Shown: positions 1 to 11,275 of the stretch, one piece after another | Layout of the letters: each line of letters opens with the position of its first letter | Position numbering within the stretch: position 1 is the first letter of the stretch | NCBI GenBank assembly: GCA_026874595.1 | Contig: CM049314.1 | Coordinates: 55,783,812-55,847,811, forward strand | Length of the DNA: 64,000 nt | Reading direction: 5' to 3' | Origin: Sipunculus nudus | Taxonomy: Eukaryota; Annelida; Sipuncula; Golfingiida; Sipunculidae | Program-made: the position numbers and the translations under genes | Notes under the pieces: generated by a model | Seen by the model: the letters and a program-made list of their open reading frames with translations, nothing else | Told to the model about the DNA's origin: nothing | Databases searched by the model: none

Positions 1-1905
1 AGAATCATGATGATCTCTGCATTAGTTGTTCAGATACTTCAGCTTTTGGATCAAATTATCCATTATTCTGAGGGATACTTCGGAGTCCTATAGCTTGAAG
101 GATATGGGCAACAGAGACCTAATATCATGTTTCCACAGACACTTTTCATGGTCCTCCTTGCATGACAAGAATGAAGATTCAAGGTCCCATTGTTACGATT
201 TGTACCCTGTTGACAGATAACAACATCTTTAAAGGTCTCAAAAACATAGAAAAAAATTCGAAAAAATTTATAAAAAAATAGAGGTGGCGCACCCAGTCTG
301 CAGAAACTGATGGAACACCTCATGATCAATATGTATGCCAAAAATCATGATCATCAGTGTTTTAGTTATTAAGATACTGCAGTTTTTGTATAAAATTTTT
401 CTTTATTCTGGGGGGGTATTTTGGAGCCATACAGTTTAAAGAATATGGGTAACAGAGACCTAATTTCAGGTTTCGATGGAGACTTTTCATGTGTCTACCT
501 GTGTGTCAAGAATGAAGATTCTAGTTCAAGTTGTTATGATTTGTGCCCTGTTAACAGATGTTCAGATTTTTAAAGGTCTCAAATATAGACAAAACATTTC
601 GTAATAATCGAAAAATACAGGGGGCGCCACCAGTCTGCAGAAACTGATGAAACATCTCTTGATCAATATGTATCCCAAAAATCATGACCATCAGTGTTGT
701 AGTTATTGAGATGTTGCAGTTTGTTTTTATCAAATTTTTCATTATGTTGGGGGGGTAATTGGGAGCCCCACAGCTCAAAGGATATTGGTAACAGAGACCT
801 TATTTCAGGTTTCCATGGAGACTTTTCATAGGTCCCTCAGTGTGTCAAGAATGAAGATTCTAGGTCCAGTCTTTACGATTTGTGTGCTGTTAACAGATGT
901 TCACATTTTTAAAGGTCTCAAAAATAGAGAAAACAATTCTAAAGAATCGAAAAATACAGGTAGCGCCACCAGTCTGCAGAAACTGATGAAACGTCTCATG
1001 ATCAATAGGTATGCCAAAAATCATGACCTGCAGTGATGTAGTTAATGAGATATTGAAGTTTTTGAATGAAATTTTTGACTATTCTGGGGGGTACTTTGGG
1101 GCCCCATAGCTCAAAGGATATGGGTAACAGAGACCTAATTTCTGGTTTCCATGGAGACTTTTCATAGGTCTCTCAGTGTGTCATGAATGAAGATTCTAGG
1201 TCTAGTCTTTACGATTTGTGCCCTGTTAACAGATGTTCACATTTGTAAAGGTCTCAAAAATAGAGAAATCAATTTGTAAAGAATCGAAAAATACAGGTGG
1301 CGCCACCAGTCTGCAGAAACTTATGAAACATCTCATGATCAATAGGTATGCCAAAAATCATGACCTGCAGTGATGTAGTTAATGAGGTATTGAAGTTTTT
1401 GTATGAAATTTTTTACTATTCTAGGGTGTATTTTGGGGGCCCCATAGCACGAAGGATATGGGTAACAGAGACCTAATTTCTGGTTTCCATGGAGACTTTT
1501 CATAGGTCTCTCAATGTGTCAAGAATAAAGATTCTAGGTCCAGTCTTTACAATTGGTGCCCTGTTAACAGATGTTCAAATTTTTAAAGGTCTCAAAAAAA
1601 AAGAGAAAAATTCTTAAAAAATCGAAAAATACAGGTGGCGCCACCAGTCTGCAGGAACTGATGGTACATTTCATGATCAATATGTATGCCAAAAATCATG
1701 ACCATCAGTGATGTAGTTAATGATATATTGACGTTTTTGTATAAAATTTTTGACTATTCTGGGGGGTACTTTGGGGCCACATAGCTCAAAGAATATGGGT
1801 AACAGAGACCTAATTTCTGGTTTCCAAGGAGATTTTTTATGGACCTCTCAGAATGTCAAGTTACAAGATTCTAGGTCCAGCGGTTACGATTTGTGCCTGG
1901 TTAAC
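1..1905 (+). repeat. ~338-bp tandem repeat, about 5.7 copies
   Basis: The anchor ACAGAGACCT (or a one-base variant) starts at 111, 452, 791, 1127, 1465 and 1802, giving spacings of 341, 339, 336, 338 and 337. Each full unit also holds a GGTGGCGCCACC-type palindrome at 283, 620, 959, 1296 and 1634. The copies at 1296 and 1634 are perfect; the leftmost is the most diverged. Copies differ by scattered substitutions and small indels, so the array is not freshly duplicated. Confidence 0.9.
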
Positions 1906-1962
1906 GGACAGACAGACGGACAGACGGACGGACGGACAGACGGACAGCTAGACGGACGACGG
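1906..1962 (+). repeat. GACG/GGAC microsatellite of the element tail
   Basis: Imperfect run of ACAG, ACGG and GACG tetranucleotides directly after the last core repeat. Similar, shorter tracts precede related hairpins near 35,015 and 50,430. Confidence 0.85.
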
Positions 1963-1978
1963 ACAAAGAGTGATCGCT

Positions 1979-2011
1979 TTAGCTCAGATGACTTACAGTC
2001 AGCTGAGCTAA
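1979..2011 (+). other. 3'-terminal hairpin of Helentron-like element
   Basis: TTAGCTCAG (1979-1987) pairs with CTGAGCTAA (2003-2011). After one A/G mismatch, TGACT pairs with AGTCA around a TAC loop, giving a 14-bp stem with one mismatch. A terminal hairpin is typical of rolling-circle elements. Confidence 0.8.
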
Positions 2012-2025
2012 AAACGGGGGGCCAT

Positions 2026-2832
2026 ATGGTATGTCATTGTACAATTTCTCAATACCACAGAGCAGTTTTCCTGAAGAAAATTATATAATTCGACACGTCC
2101 CATATCAGTTTCTACCATTTATAATATGAGCGCAGAAATGTCTATGGTAGTATAGCTCTTTTGACCTTGGTATCGTCAAACTACCATAGTTCAATTTAGT
2201 TCAGAGTATCCCTCATTAGATTAGCTATATAATTGAATTAAAAATAAACGAATCTATCAAAAACAAAATTTAAAAATACATACAAATATCTCCATCTGTG
2301 TTTTACTGTACCTCTTAAGTAAGACTGATTTTTGAATGTGAATTCACGTTACAGTTGAATACTATTACTCTTGCATTACTCTTCAACATTTCTTATTTTT
2401 CTAAATAGTAATTCATTGACAAGTGTCAAGTCTGTATTTTTAAATACTCAGGAGGAGAAGCTTGTGGTTCTAGGGCATATCAATCAGTAATTTGGTCGCC
2501 AGCTACACTGGCTTGCGCCAATTTAATGTCAATACACAAATTCGTGGAATTTATGTCCTCCGCTTCCACCTCTTATTATTTGAGCTTCCTGTGATCATCA
2601 TGCTCGCCCTTGAAATAAGTTTTAGTTTTTATTGTCCCCTGAAGATGTCTCCACATGTCATAATTTTTGTGTGCATTGGGAATATAAGGGAAATTGTTTG
2701 TTTTGGAGCTGATGATTATAAATTTTCAGACAGACACTTAAAAACCAATCCAAGCCAAGATAAGCATGAAAACAATCAGTGACCAAAATTTGAATGATAT
2801 CGGATAATATATAGGAAATTTATCGCACGGAA
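2026..2832. other. unassigned AT-rich DNA
   Basis: No gene or known repeat recognised. A 96-codon open frame at 2492-2782 has no recognisable domain. The last 70 bases may belong to the element tail described next. Confidence 0.5.
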
Positions 2833-2915
2833 ATGAAAATCCGACGGTTGGAAAGACAGTGGGACAGACAGACAAACCCAAATAAATGTCCCCCGTTCCG
2901 CGGAAGTGAGGGACA
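2833..2915 (+). mobile_element. candidate Helentron-like 3' end (microsatellite plus hairpin)
   Basis: A GGGACAGACAGACAAAC tract is followed by TGTCCC (2887-2892) pairing with GGGACA (2910-2915). Inside it is the perfect palindrome TTCCGCGGAA (2896-2905). The layout copies the tails at 1906-2011 and 35,015-35,075 but the sequence differs. No tandem core is seen upstream, so this may be a solo end. Confidence 0.3.
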
Positions 2916-3271
2916 GTCAACACTGCCAAGCATATCAAGCACAGAGCTCAAGTACAACAGCCATGTAACTGATGTTCACGATATACAAATGTCAGAGGAT
3001 ACCCATATATTTAGCTCTTCAGCATGGTTTTCACAAGATATATAAACGACAAGTCGATTAAAATGCTACTCTTTCTTAGTGATGAACTTTATTGTCAGTA
3101 ACATATTTATGTGAAAAGGTGGGTATAACAATGAACAAGTAGTTCAAGTAGGAAACAAATTAATATTTTATGACTCTAGGCTACATTGAGACCTTAAACG
3201 GCAACTATATCCCTTAATTTAAATAAAGATATTTGTTGTAAAGCTTTCCTTATAATTTTGTGTGTATTATT

Positions 3272-3550
3272 TTTTTTTCAGATCCGTGTACTTGAATTTT
3301 GTGCTGCACCAGATATGATTGAACGCTGTGACAGAGAATGCTCCGATGCCACCATGAAGCATTTTGAACAAGTGAAAGAACCCGAATTGATGCAGGATCA
3401 ATAACAAATACCAAATGTGACCATTTCAGCCCAAAAGACATCATAGTGAGGGTGATCTCAGGATATTAAAAGGAATTTGGAGAAACTGAAGGAGCAACAA
3501 CAGGTACTTGAGACCTTAGCGAAGTAAAAAGAGGATTATTAGCACAAAGT
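3272..3550 (+). pseudogene. possible decayed coding exon, coiled-coil-like end
   Basis: A long T tract ending in CAG (acceptor-like, ends 3282) is followed by about 41 codons open to a TAA near 3402. The same frame then continues past several stops into a heptad-like stretch, NLEKLKEQQQVLETLAK (about 3468-3520), and ends at a donor-like AAAGTAAGTG near 3547. Cys-rich and Glu/Lys-rich segments in one uninterrupted frame, bounded by splice-like signals, suggest a former exon. I do not recognise the protein. Chance is possible: the only support is frame continuity, composition and the splice-like edges. Confidence 0.3.
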
Positions 3551-4804
3551 AAGTGTTATAATATACATATTGCCTCTATTCCAAATTTTGCAAAAAGACA
3601 AAAAGAAAAATGTTACCTACCTATACTACTGCTGTACTTTTAAAGTTGGCATTAAAATTTTATCATTTTAGCTCACTATAATCCTCTACTTGGCATAATT
3701 ATGTCATAATGACATAACTCATGTTTTCATAAAGCAAGGCCTGGATATCGCAATGCTTGCACACGTGATACCTCGCCTGCTAGACTGATCCAGCGGACGC
3801 CATTTCCTAAAGGCTTGGATACTGGTTTATCCGATGAACTATGAATAGTATTCTGCTTGGCTTTTCAACCATATCCAATGACGTTACAGTATATCATACA
3901 TTTACGTGTGAATTAAATTGATATGCTTAATTGAATTGAGGCAGTCGTTGCAGCATGTTGCAAAAATCTTACAATGTATATTATCATGAAAAGTCTTATT
4001 CTGGTTGTTTTAAGATGTGATATTTTAATCTGATTTATGTAATTTTATTATATAACCCCAGAAAGTGCGTCAACCAAAGTGCACTGTTAATAGATATTGT
4101 GAGCAAAATAGTAATATATCATATGAGCAATATAACTGAAAAACTGATGAACAAACTTCTGTCATGCATGTTCACAGATATTGGTCGGAGGACCAACCCT
4201 ATAAAATAAGTGTCATGACCTTAAATTGTAAGATTTACTATGACATTATATGAATGCGTATTTGGTAAAATCATTCAAAAGATGACATTTACAAAGATAG
4301 GACTGATGGATAGCGAGAGTATTTTGCTTTACTTTCTTTTTTTCAAGCAGTTTAACTATCCATCATTTTTCTGAAATTGCGGTTGTCCATTCGGCTTGAT
4401 TTCAATTAGTTGCTTTGTTGGGCCACCTGTGCAGCATATCAATGAATCTGGAAAAGACGATTCTTTCGGAATTAGTGGCAGTTTCTGGTTAAAGTATGCT
4501 TCATCTTTTTTTAAACATAAGTGCTCTCTTTTATCTCTTTTCACAAACAATCTAAAATACAAAATGTCAGCATTATTAGTGCGCTTGTTTTAGCCTTTTT
4601 AGTTCGCTAGTCTTTCCTTTGTCAAAGCTTCAGACAATGACCTATTATTTGTATAATATAATTCAATCTTTCCATTTGAACGTTGCTGACGAAACCTGTG
4701 TACATTATAGCCTGTGCTACTTTGACGTGTATATCAAAGTGTATTACTGGTTGTTTTGCATGAACACCTCAGCTATAGCTTACAATAATAATATTTGTTG
4801 ATTC
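3551..4804. other. unassigned DNA
   Basis: No confident gene. Holds a 19-bp palindrome (3699-3717, arms TTATGTCAT/ATGACATAA) and an unrecognised 68-codon minus-strand frame (4356-4562) without known motifs. Confidence 0.4.
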
Positions 4805-4944
4805 TGATGTATGTTTCCTCTTTTATTTTTGCTTTGAGTGTTAGTATGCAAAGATGGATGAAATTGCATACTAACACTCAAAGCAAAAACAAAAGAGGTA
4901 ACATACATCAAAGACATCAGTGTTAGTACGCAAAGATGGATGAA
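4805..4944. repeat. foldback with ~46-bp arms plus a third partial copy
   Basis: Left arm 4805-4850 and right arm 4865-4910 are inverted copies with only two or three mismatches, around a 14-base loop. The stretch AGTGTTAGTATGCAAAGATG from the left arm and loop (from 4838) recurs in direct orientation at 4918 with one change. The block sits directly before the LINE 5' end. Confidence 0.85.
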
Positions 4945-5050
4945 TTTTGAGACTTCCGGCAAGATGGCTGCCTAGGGTAGACGTGCTTTACGTCGGGCTC
5001 TGTACTAACGCGAAAGCATAACACATAGCCGTGAATAGAAAATATTGGCA

Positions 5051-5904
5051 ATGCCTAAACAACCTGCAAGAGGGAAAACAATCCTAAGAAAAGCATCATG
5101 GAAACATATGTGACCAAAGAAAAGAAAAATAAGAACGATGATGATGATACCCCAGCAGGTGCATGTGCCGCCTCACCTCAGGACATTTAAACCGTACTGG
5201 CGGACGCAGTGTCAGATATGGAACGTGTTGCAAAGCAAGTGAAGAAGGAATTGTCAGACCAGATAAGTGCATTACAAACAGAAATGTCTCTCACTATAAA
5301 TCATTTGTCAGAAGAAAACAACGTTCTTACAAATAAAGTATAGGACTTTGAAACCGGTGTAAAAAATATCAATGAATCGGTTAAGCAGGTAAAAAAGGAA
5401 TGGATAGCTTCAAAAGAAGAAATCAAACAAATGTCCGCTGATATTCAGTTATTGAAAGAGGAAAATAAGAAGAAAGATGAAACTATCAGTACATCACTTG
5501 AGTCTGAATTGAATAAGCAGGAAAGATATTTAAGAGAATGGAATTTAAGACTGATCGGGCTACAAAAAAACGCATGGAAAAAGTTGCCAAATATATTGCA
5601 GATAATAAATTACTAGAGGATAAGATAGAAATTGCTCAAAGAGTAGGAAAAAAAGGGAGAAAAACCTAGGCACATTATTCTCAGACTGTACAGCAGAGAA
5701 ACCAGAAACACGCTGATTGTGCGATCAAAAACTAAGGAACGGGACTCGTCAATCCGATTTGCAGTGGACTTAACATATAAAGACATTCAACTCAAACAAC
5801 GAGCAAAACCTCTCATGCAAGCAGCCCATCTGAGAGGTGAAAAGGTTAGATTTTGGCATGGGCAGTTCTATATCCAAGGGGAACCTGTGCCAATCCCTCA
5901 GTGA
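5051..5904 (+). pseudogene. LINE ORF1 remnant (L1-type RNA-binding protein)
   Basis: The probable start is ATG 5051 (MPKQPARGKTILRKAS), which shifts frame near 5098. The following frame reads through in-frame stops near 5190 and 5341. Residues from 5210 to 5520 are Glu/Lys/Gln-rich heptads, a coiled coil as in L1 ORF1 trimers. LNKQERYLREWNLRLIGL (about 5508-5561) matches the start of the L1 ORF1 RRM. After another shift, IILRLYSRETRNTLIVRSK and the segment ending GQFYIQGEPVPIPQ (to 5904) match the C-terminal RNA-binding domain. The intact protein binds LINE RNA as part of the RNP. Confidence 0.75.
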
Positions 5905-6683
5905 ATGTGGCTCGTTGGCTCGTTACATCGAGGCGTCTAAGTTGAAAGCGTCATCGTGACGTCCAATGACCACAACCAACGCAGTAATCCGAGCAGCTGT
6001 AGACTTCTGTCGCCTGTTAACTGTGGACCCCGGTCACGTTGATCCTTCCTCCGACCTGGTCAACTGGTGCAATAGACCCAATTTTGTTCGCGAAATGAAA
6101 AGAGTGGACTCAAAGAGACAATCACTGCTGTGCAATCGTAAGCAAGCAGACTGAGACGGAACATGGAGCGCCACCATTTTCTTTTGAAAGTAACTTATTT
6201 TGGACAACAACGATAGGAGAGACTTTCTGTGGTTTAAAACCAGCTTCAAAAGTAAATGTTATTAATATAATATGTATAAGCGGCTATTATATTCTCAAAA
6301 GAGCCTCACGGTGAGCTCTTCGAAATTTCAGCATTCTTGCCAAGGCGCAAGGAAGGATAGTTTCATTTCTATTCTATTTTACTTTATTTTTGTACCGAGA
6401 GTAAAGAGTCGATCGTTTTTCAAAATGCAGAACGACAATAGATTATATTATTTTCGTTCAATGTACAATGTGCTTGAATATGTATGTCAATGTATCATGT
6501 TGTTATATTCCAAGCATAGTGTTAGCTATTTCATATTCTATTGGAGATTTTCAGACATGTGATGTGTACATACAAGACGGTAAGATAAGACAAACTTTAA
6601 TCATCTTAACTAAACTTAGTCTTCCTGTATTTTAACAAAACTCATCGGGCTATTTATCAGAATCTTTTATTTAACAAAAATTA
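5905..6683 (+). other. inter-ORF spacer of the LINE
   Basis: No coding similarity recognised. Short open frames (5966-6154, 6272-6562) have no domain. A long spacer between ORF1 and ORF2 is seen in Tx1-type elements. Confidence 0.5.
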
Positions 6684-8740
6684 ATGCCTAAAGACGATAT
6701 AAATATCTTATCATTAAACGTTAGAGGTATAAATAATCACAAAAATAGACGAACTTTTCTACTGGTTACAGTGTAAAACTTATGATATTATTATGCTACA
6801 AGAGACCCATAGTACAGCAGCAGAATATCATAGATGGCAGGCAGAATGTAGTCATAATTTAATACACATCATGGGGATAAAAATGCAAGAGGTGTTGCTA
6901 TATTAATTAAAAATATAGTACACTATGATGTTCACAAAGAGTATATTGATGACCATGGACGTTATATAATTTTAGATGTCACTATAAATAATATAAAGCT
7001 TACTTTATGCAACTTATATGGTCCAAATACTTCAGATACTACGTTTTTCAATCAAATATTCAATCAAATAGAAGACATTTCAAACGAAAAGATAATAATA
7101 GGGGGAGATTGGAACACTGTTATTCAACCACATATAGACCAGTCAAATAATTCAACTATTACAAACAAAAATACTCCTACTTTGATAACAGAATAGTGCG
7201 AAAAACTAGATTTATTGATATCTGGCCTCTCTGAAACCCTTAAGAAAGAAGATATACATGGTCCCGCAGCAAACCAGTATTTACAGCCAGCAGGATTGAT
7301 TTCTTTTTATCCTCCTTAAGTCTGTATGGTCAAATAAACTCGGCAAATATAGTTGAAGGTTATAAAACAGATCATAAAGGTATTACATTAAATTTTAAAA
7401 CTTCCCGAAACAACAGGGGACCGGGCTTCTGGAAATTTAATAATTCATTATTAAACGATTCTGATTATGTAAAAAAAAAATTAAAGGGTGTATAACAGCT
7501 ACTATTGAGGAAAATGATGGCGCAGACCCCGCACTCATGTGGGATACTTTGAAAATGGCAATAAGAAGAAAATCCATAAATTATAGTAAATATAAAAAGA
7601 AGAAGAAAACGTCTGAACTTACAGAATTAGAACGAGAAATTGCAAAATGATAAATAATGATCATACCAAAAACACTAACAACATTGAATTAAATTTATTA
7701 AAACAAAAATTTAATAATTTAATAGAAGAGAAAACTCGTTGCGGGATATTTAGAAGCAAAGTAAGGTGGTATGAAGAAGGGGAGAAACCAACAAAATATT
7801 TCATCAACTTTAAAAAAACGAAATTATAACAGAAAAATTACCAATCATTTGAATATTAACGGAAAATCAGTAAAAGATCCAGATAAAATACTCAAGGAAG
7901 AGATATTGGGGAAAATAAAAATAAAATAACTACGATGATAGATTTTCTAAATGCATCTCAATGCATTTGGTACAACTCCCACATAAAAATAGGTAAAAAA
8001 ATGCTATTTTACAGTAAGCTGTATATGAATGGGGTAACATTCATTTCAGATCTGTTGATCGTTAAAGACAATAAAATGGAATTTATGAATTGCCAAGAAT
8101 TTTGTCATAAATTTAAAGTAAAAATTGACAGTTTTAATTACGCCAGCTTACTGCAAGCTATACCTAAGAAATGGAAGTTTATAATAGCAGCGGCTAATAT
8201 TAATGAATTATCTACCAATTGTATTATTGAAGATTGTGAGGCATTAAGGTATATTAAAAGAGGAACAAAATGTATATACAATAGATTAGTTAGTGTATCC
8301 GTAGTTTCACCCAATAAAATTATAAAAAATGGAATGAGGACATAAACATGGGACAGAAGAAGAGGTGAATGCTGGATTCTGCAATATATATAACACAACA
8401 ATATCAATGAAATTAAGAATGTTTCAGTTTAATATTTTACACCGCAAACTCCCACTTAACCCTTTCCTTCACCGCTTAAACATTGTAGATTGTGAAAACT
8501 GTACCTTCTGTAAAAATGAAATAAAATCTTTAAAACATATATTCTGGGAATGTCCATTTGTGAAATTATTATATAGAGATATTCAAACAATTATCAACAT
8601 AGATTTAAATGAAACATTTCTGCTTGATAAAGCATAAACACTACTGGTATATCTATATAAACAGATGTCAAAAAAAAGAAACCTGATATTCAAGGCTTTA
8701 AATTATTTATAAGTGAAATGCATTCTATTGAACAGACAAT
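6684..8740 (+). pseudogene. LINE ORF2 remnant: endonuclease and C-terminus, RT core deleted
   Basis: Start ATG 6684 gives MPKDDINILSLNVRGINN, the APE-endonuclease N-terminal motif. IIMLQETHS, LTLCNLYGPN, IIIGGDWN, the YTWSRSKPVF-like segment and TDHKGI follow in changing frames up to 7400. GPGFWKFNN and RWYEEGEKPTKYF (7765-7803) are the linker that precedes the RT in L1/Tx1. About 130 bases later (7935 on) the frame is already in the post-RT region (LFYSKLYMNGVTFISDLL, SLLQAIPKKWK). It then reaches the C-terminal Cys/His region CTFCKNEIKSLKHIFWEC (8500-8553). The RT palm, including its catalytic Asp pair, is therefore missing through an internal deletion near 7910-7970. Confidence 0.8.
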
Positions 8741-9180
8741 AGCTAAAAATAAATGTAAATTAGAAACACATAGAAAAATGGTCATATCTCAAATGTTTTT
8801 TAAATTAATATATAATTGCATAATAATTTCGATCTAGATGTTAGATTGTTTCAAAGTAGAAGATACATTGAACTCCTACTCTAGATTATTAGTGGTAACT
8901 TATTGGTCAGATGTTGTCTTTTAGAATTTCACACTGGAAGCGAACTGGAGTATTTATCTTACTAATCTGATAAGATTATAGATAAAAAAATTACATAATT
9001 GCAGTTACAGTAAATTTAATATAACATCTCCATATAGTATATTATATATGTAATTCTGAATACAGTTTTTGTTTTATCTCTTGGTTATATGTTCAAACAT
9101 TATATTACGTTTGTTTATATTTTGAATTAAGAAAATATAAGAAAACAATCATTCCAAGTGAATTAAACTTATGACATGTT

Positions 9181-9480
9181 GTTTCGAGAGTAATTGGTCA
9201 CCCTTTCCTAATGGAATTGGCGAAGATGAATATATTCGTGTATATTTATACCTATAAAGTTTATACGTATGTATATGTACGTGTGTATGTACACATATAT
9301 GTATATGAAGGTATGTGTATATATTATGAACACATGTTTACATGTTTAATATGCGCATGCATGTTTCATATATTGACATGTTTTTTTAGATATATATATT
9401 GTGTCATGGTTACAGAACAGTGTTAAATATTAATTATAATGATAATAAGATTAAGAACAAGGACATAACAAAGACAATAT
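9181..9480. other. AT-rich stretch with TATG-type simple sequence
   Basis: Alternating TATG/TACGTG-like tracts around 9240-9330. It may be LINE 3' UTR or target DNA. No gene. Confidence 0.4.
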
Positions 9481-9484
9481 TATT

Positions 9485-11275
9485 CGGCGTTGATTTTAAC
9501 AAAAACAGATGCATGTACAATCGTCATTTATTTACATAATATATAAAATGTTATCCATTAATATAAATACGCACAATTTCAAGGAAACCTCAGAGATCTT
9601 ATCTATTTTCTAATAAGTTTTAGATGCATTCCTAACAAAAGAATACATTTATTTACATGAAATGTATATATGGATATATTAACATTAGAGCAATGTTTGC
9701 CTGGCGTTAGAAAAAAAGGTTACATAGTAATATTAAATAACATTCGAACAATAGTCGGATAACGTTCGGAAAAGGTTAGCAAAAGTCAAAGTAAAAATAC
9801 ACTGTATTTGCATTTTAAAGAAATTTCAAGATAAATTTTGGATTTCATGTTTGTTTTCTTTAAGTATCAAATACATTAAAAACCAGTGAATACATTTATT
9901 TTCGAGAAATATAAATATGGACAACATACGTTAGGGCGATGTTTGCTTGACGTTAGAAAAATGTTTTATAGTAATATTGAGTAACATTCGAACAATAGTC
10001 AGATAACGTTTGGAAAAGGTTAGTATGGGTCAAAGTAAATACAGACTACGACAAGGTAACTCTGGATTTTACTTTTACTTTCATAAAGTATCAAATACAT
10101 TCGCAAATAAAGAGTACCTTTTTTTCAAGAGATGTATATATGAACAAAATAACATTGGAGCAATGTTGTCCTGGCGTCAGATACAAATATTTTCCCAACA
10201 TTAAATAACATCTGATTAATGTTCGAAAAACGTTAGGAAAATATTAACGTATGGGAAAATATAAATACAATTTCAAGAAAACCTCAGAGTAACTGTGATC
10301 TTATCTATTTTCTAATAAGTTTTAGATACATTTCTAACTAAAGAATACATTTATTTTCATGAAATGTATATACGATTATATTAACATTAGAGCAATGTTT
10401 GCCTGGCGTTAGAAAAAAAAAGGTTATATAGTAATATTAAATAACATTCGAACAATAGTCGGATAACGTTCGGAAAAGGTTAGCAAAAGTCATAGTAAAA
10501 ATACACTGTATTTGCATTTTAAAGAAATTTCAAGATAAATTTTGGATTTGATGTTTGTTTTCATGAAGTATCAAATACATAAAAAAACAGTGAATACATT
10601 TATTTTCGAGAAATATAAATATGGAAAACATACGTTAGGGCGATGTTTGCTTAATGTTTTATAAATGTTTTATAGTAATATTGAGTAACATTCGAACAAT
10701 AGGCAGATAACGTTTGGAAAAGATTAATATGGGTCAAAGTAAATACAGACTACGACAAAGTAACTCTGGATTTTACTTTTGTTTTCATAAAGTATCAAAT
10801 ACATTCGCAAATAAAGAATACGTTTATTTTCAAAATATGTATATATGGACAAAATAACATAAGAGCAATGTTGTCCTGGCGTCCGATAAAAATATTTCCC
10901 CAACATTAAATAACATCTGATTAATGTTCGAAAAACGTTAGGAAAATATTAGCGTATGGAAAAAATATAAATACGCACAATTTCAAGGAAACCTCAGAGT
11001 AACTGTGATCTTATCTATTTTCTAATAAGTTTTAGATACATTCCTAACTAAAGAATACATTTATTTTCATGAAATGTATATACGGATATATTAACATTAG
11101 AACAATGTTTGCCTGGCGTTAGAAAAATATATTATATAGTAATATTGAACAACATTCAAACAATAGTCGAATAACGTTCGTTAGGGAAACGTTATCACAA
11201 TATTATATAACATTCGACAAATGTTCAGAAAACGTCAAGAAACTGTTTGCATAAGGTCAAAGAAAAGGCACGCAC
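9485..11275 (+). repeat. satellite with ~706-bp higher-order unit of three ~235-bp monomers
   Basis: The CAATGTT/CGATGTT anchor lies at 9691, 9937, 10161, 10393, 10641, 10866 and 11103: spacings 246, 224, 232, then 248, 225, 237. Three monomer types thus repeat in the same order. A second anchor, ATCTTATCTATTTTC, recurs at 9596, 10298 and 11008 (702 and 710 apart). Within monomers, AACATTCGAACAAT and AACGTTCGGAAAA-like words are spaced like a short ancestral repeat. No coding potential. Confidence 0.9.

Larger units (their letters stand above)
1..2025 (+). mobile_element. pearl/Helentron-like non-autonomous element
   Basis: Three parts in order: a core of about six direct copies of a ~338-bp unit (1-1905), a short GACG/GGAC-rich microsatellite (1906-1962), and a 3' hairpin (1979-2011) ending near AAAACGGGG. 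This order (tandem core, ACGG-type microsatellite, short unique 3' end) is the published layout of bivalve pearl elements, which are now grouped with non-autonomous Helentron relatives of the DINE-1 type. The left end lies outside the window. No protein is encoded; the open frames inside are in the repeat and are not genes. The family assignment rests on architecture, not on a sequence match. Confidence 0.6.
4950..9180 (+). mobile_element. broken Tx1/L1-like LINE
   Basis: The order is a 5' end with GGCAAGATGGCTGCC (L1-like 5' UTR style), ORF1 remains, a ~780-bp inter-ORF spacer, ORF2 remains and an AT-rich 3' UTR. ORF1 has a coiled coil then an L1-type RNA-binding region; ORF2 has an APE-type endonuclease and a Cys/His-rich C-terminus, but its reverse-transcriptase core is absent. 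Both reading frames carry stops and shifts, so the copy cannot move by itself. The 3' boundary is uncertain; no clear poly-A or target duplication was found. Confidence 0.8.

Noticed and set aside
4356-4562. 68-codon minus-strand frame
   Set aside because: Composition is protein-like but there is no motif and no splice support strong enough to call an exon.
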